A stretch of DNA of 64,000 bases from Erythrobacter donghaensis (GTDB taxonomy: Bacteria > Pseudomonadota > Alphaproteobacteria > Sphingomonadales > Sphingomonadaceae): positions 1-64,000 of the forward strand of contig NZ_MUYG01000007.1 of NCBI RefSeq assembly GCF_002155425.1, read 5' to 3'. The translations under genes and the position numbers were made by a program. Of this stretch, positions 63,211-64,000 are shown piece after piece. Under the pieces are notes generated by a model, which was not told the DNA's origin, searched no databases, and was given only the letters and a program-made list of their open reading frames with translations. The first letter of the stretch is position 1; each line of letters opens with the position of its first letter.

Positions 63211-64000
63211 GCCTTGGGCCGGGCGCTTTCGTCGAGCGTCTTGTAGCGATCGCGCAGGCGGGTCTGGTGGTTGGTGAGATCCTGCGCCACGCCGCCGATG
63301 AACACCTGCGTCGGCACGCTGCCGACTTCCAGCGGATCGTCGGTCCAGATCACCACATCGCCCATCGCGCCGGGCTTGAGCACGCCCGCCCTACCGCCCA
63401 TCCCGCTGATCTCGGCGGGGACGGAGCTGATCGCCGCGAAGGCCTGACCCCATTCCATGCCGGTCGCGCCGGGCATCTTGGTGAGCGCCACGAGATTGCC
63501 CGCCACCTGCTGCAAGCGGCGCGGGTCCTGCATCGTCGCGGCGTTGATCGCGACCTTCACGCCCGCTTTGGTCATGCGCCCGGCGTTGGACTGGGTCGCG
63601 CCCAATTGCTCGAAGGTCTCGGGCAGGTCGATCAAGCCGTTGGCGATCACCGGCACGCCCGCGGCGGCGATTTCGTCCGCCACCAGCCAACCCTCGGTCG
63701 CGCCGACCAGCACCAGATCGAGCCGGGGATAGTCGCTCTTGAGCGCCAGAACGCTGCGGATATCGGCCATGCGGTCAACCGCGACATAGAGCTTCTGCTT
63801 GCCCGTCACCACCGGCACCAGCGCTTCGGCATCGAACCGGGAGAGGTAGACCTCGTCATCCTTGCCGATCTCGGTGGTCTCGGGAATGCCGGGCTTGCCG
63901 ACCAGCGCCTGCGCCTCGCGCAGCGCCGCGCGCAACAGCGCATGGGCCGCGGCGCGGCTGCCGCCCGCGCGGTCCGCCCCGCCTTCGCCGAGGTTGATCA
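63198..64000 (-). CDS. Amidohydrolase family protein, 5' end outside the window
   Basis: Only the C-terminal 267 codons are visible; the frame stays open to the right edge, where INLGEGGADRAGGS reads in frame, so the gene begins beyond 64000. Blocks such as AGVKVAINAATMQDPRRLQQ and GVLKPGAMGDVVIWTDDPLE are typical of imidazolonepropionase-like amidohydrolases, often exported peptidases in this group. The metal-binding HxH motif would be in the missing part. Convergent with the helical-repeat gene. Confidence 0.85.
   Translation of the reverse strand, partial: INLGEGGADRAGGSRAAAHALLRAALREAQALVGKPGIPETTEIGKDDEVYLSRFDAEALVPVVTGKQKLYVAVDRMADIRSVLALKSDYPRLDLVLVGATEGWLVADEIAAAGVPVIANGLIDLPETFEQLGATQSNAGRMTKAGVKVAINAATMQDPRRLQQVAGNLVALTKMPGATGMEWGQAFAAISSVPAEISGMGGRAGVLKPGAMGDVVIWTDDPLEVGSVPTQVFIGGVAQDLTNHQTRLRDRYKTLDESARPKAYDW

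Overview
The window is a high-GC alphaproteobacterial chromosome segment. Gene content and order (mmcB, NnrU, DUF2093 beside xseA, a PAS_5 protein, and rpe followed by a heparinase-like gene and purH) fit Sphingomonadales, most likely Erythrobacteraceae (Erythrobacter/Porphyrobacter-like). This is inferred from gene content; there is no rRNA gene to confirm it.

Region by region. 1-2.6 kb is accessory: a complete IS1182-type insertion sequence whose left terminal repeat starts at base 1, a GIY-YIG nuclease ORF bracketed by inverted copies of a 28-bp repeat, a second degenerate copy of the purD 3' end, and an orphan small gene. 2.6-8.7 kb holds purD and xseA (divergent, with overlapping start codons), DUF2093, an M23 peptidase, a phytase-like esterase, rpmB, a small lipoprotein and tadA. 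8.8-12.5 kb is a sugar-acid cluster: a LacI regulator, an RpiB-fold uronate isomerase, KduD and KdgK, with visible operator-like sites; it would turn unsaturated uronates into KDPG. 12.5-25.1 kb is mostly minus-strand housekeeping and envelope genes: RNase T2, paired small membrane proteins, nadC, a LytS/LytTR two-component pair, two metallopeptidases around a DsbA-like oxidoreductase, a PAS_5 protein, DUF2141, a sterol-desaturase family enzyme and MmcB.

25.2-32.7 kb is a genomic island integrated at tRNA-Arg(CCG). It has an exact 50-bp direct repeat of the tRNA 3' end and a tyrosine integrase next to the distal copy. It carries a truncated hsdM, a frameshifted phage-like gene, and a two-gene operon: a 1072-residue protein (degenerate SIR2-like region, STAND-like P-loop lacking the Walker A lysine, helical C-terminus) and a stand-alone TOPRIM protein. 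That operon is enclosed by an imperfect 26-bp inverted repeat and is the best candidate here for an undescribed defence system.

32.9-42.4 kb is a chaperone-usher type fimbrial operon (four DUF4402 subunit-like proteins, PapD-like chaperone, usher). Divergent from it lie an ECF sigma factor and a transmembrane Ser/Thr kinase with a repeat region, probably its control module.

42.7-64 kb returns to core genes: an Amj-family flippase, TauE/SafE exporter and Rrf2 regulator; alanine dehydrogenase with an Lrp regulator; a diacylglycerol-kinase-like protein beside a nucleotidyltransferase-like protein; rpe, heparinase-like and purH; msrA, a Zur-like regulator and dxs; MlaA, a crotonase and a hydrolase; NnrU; a thioesterase divergent from an HxlR regulator with two clear palindromic sites; and an amidohydrolase running off the right edge.
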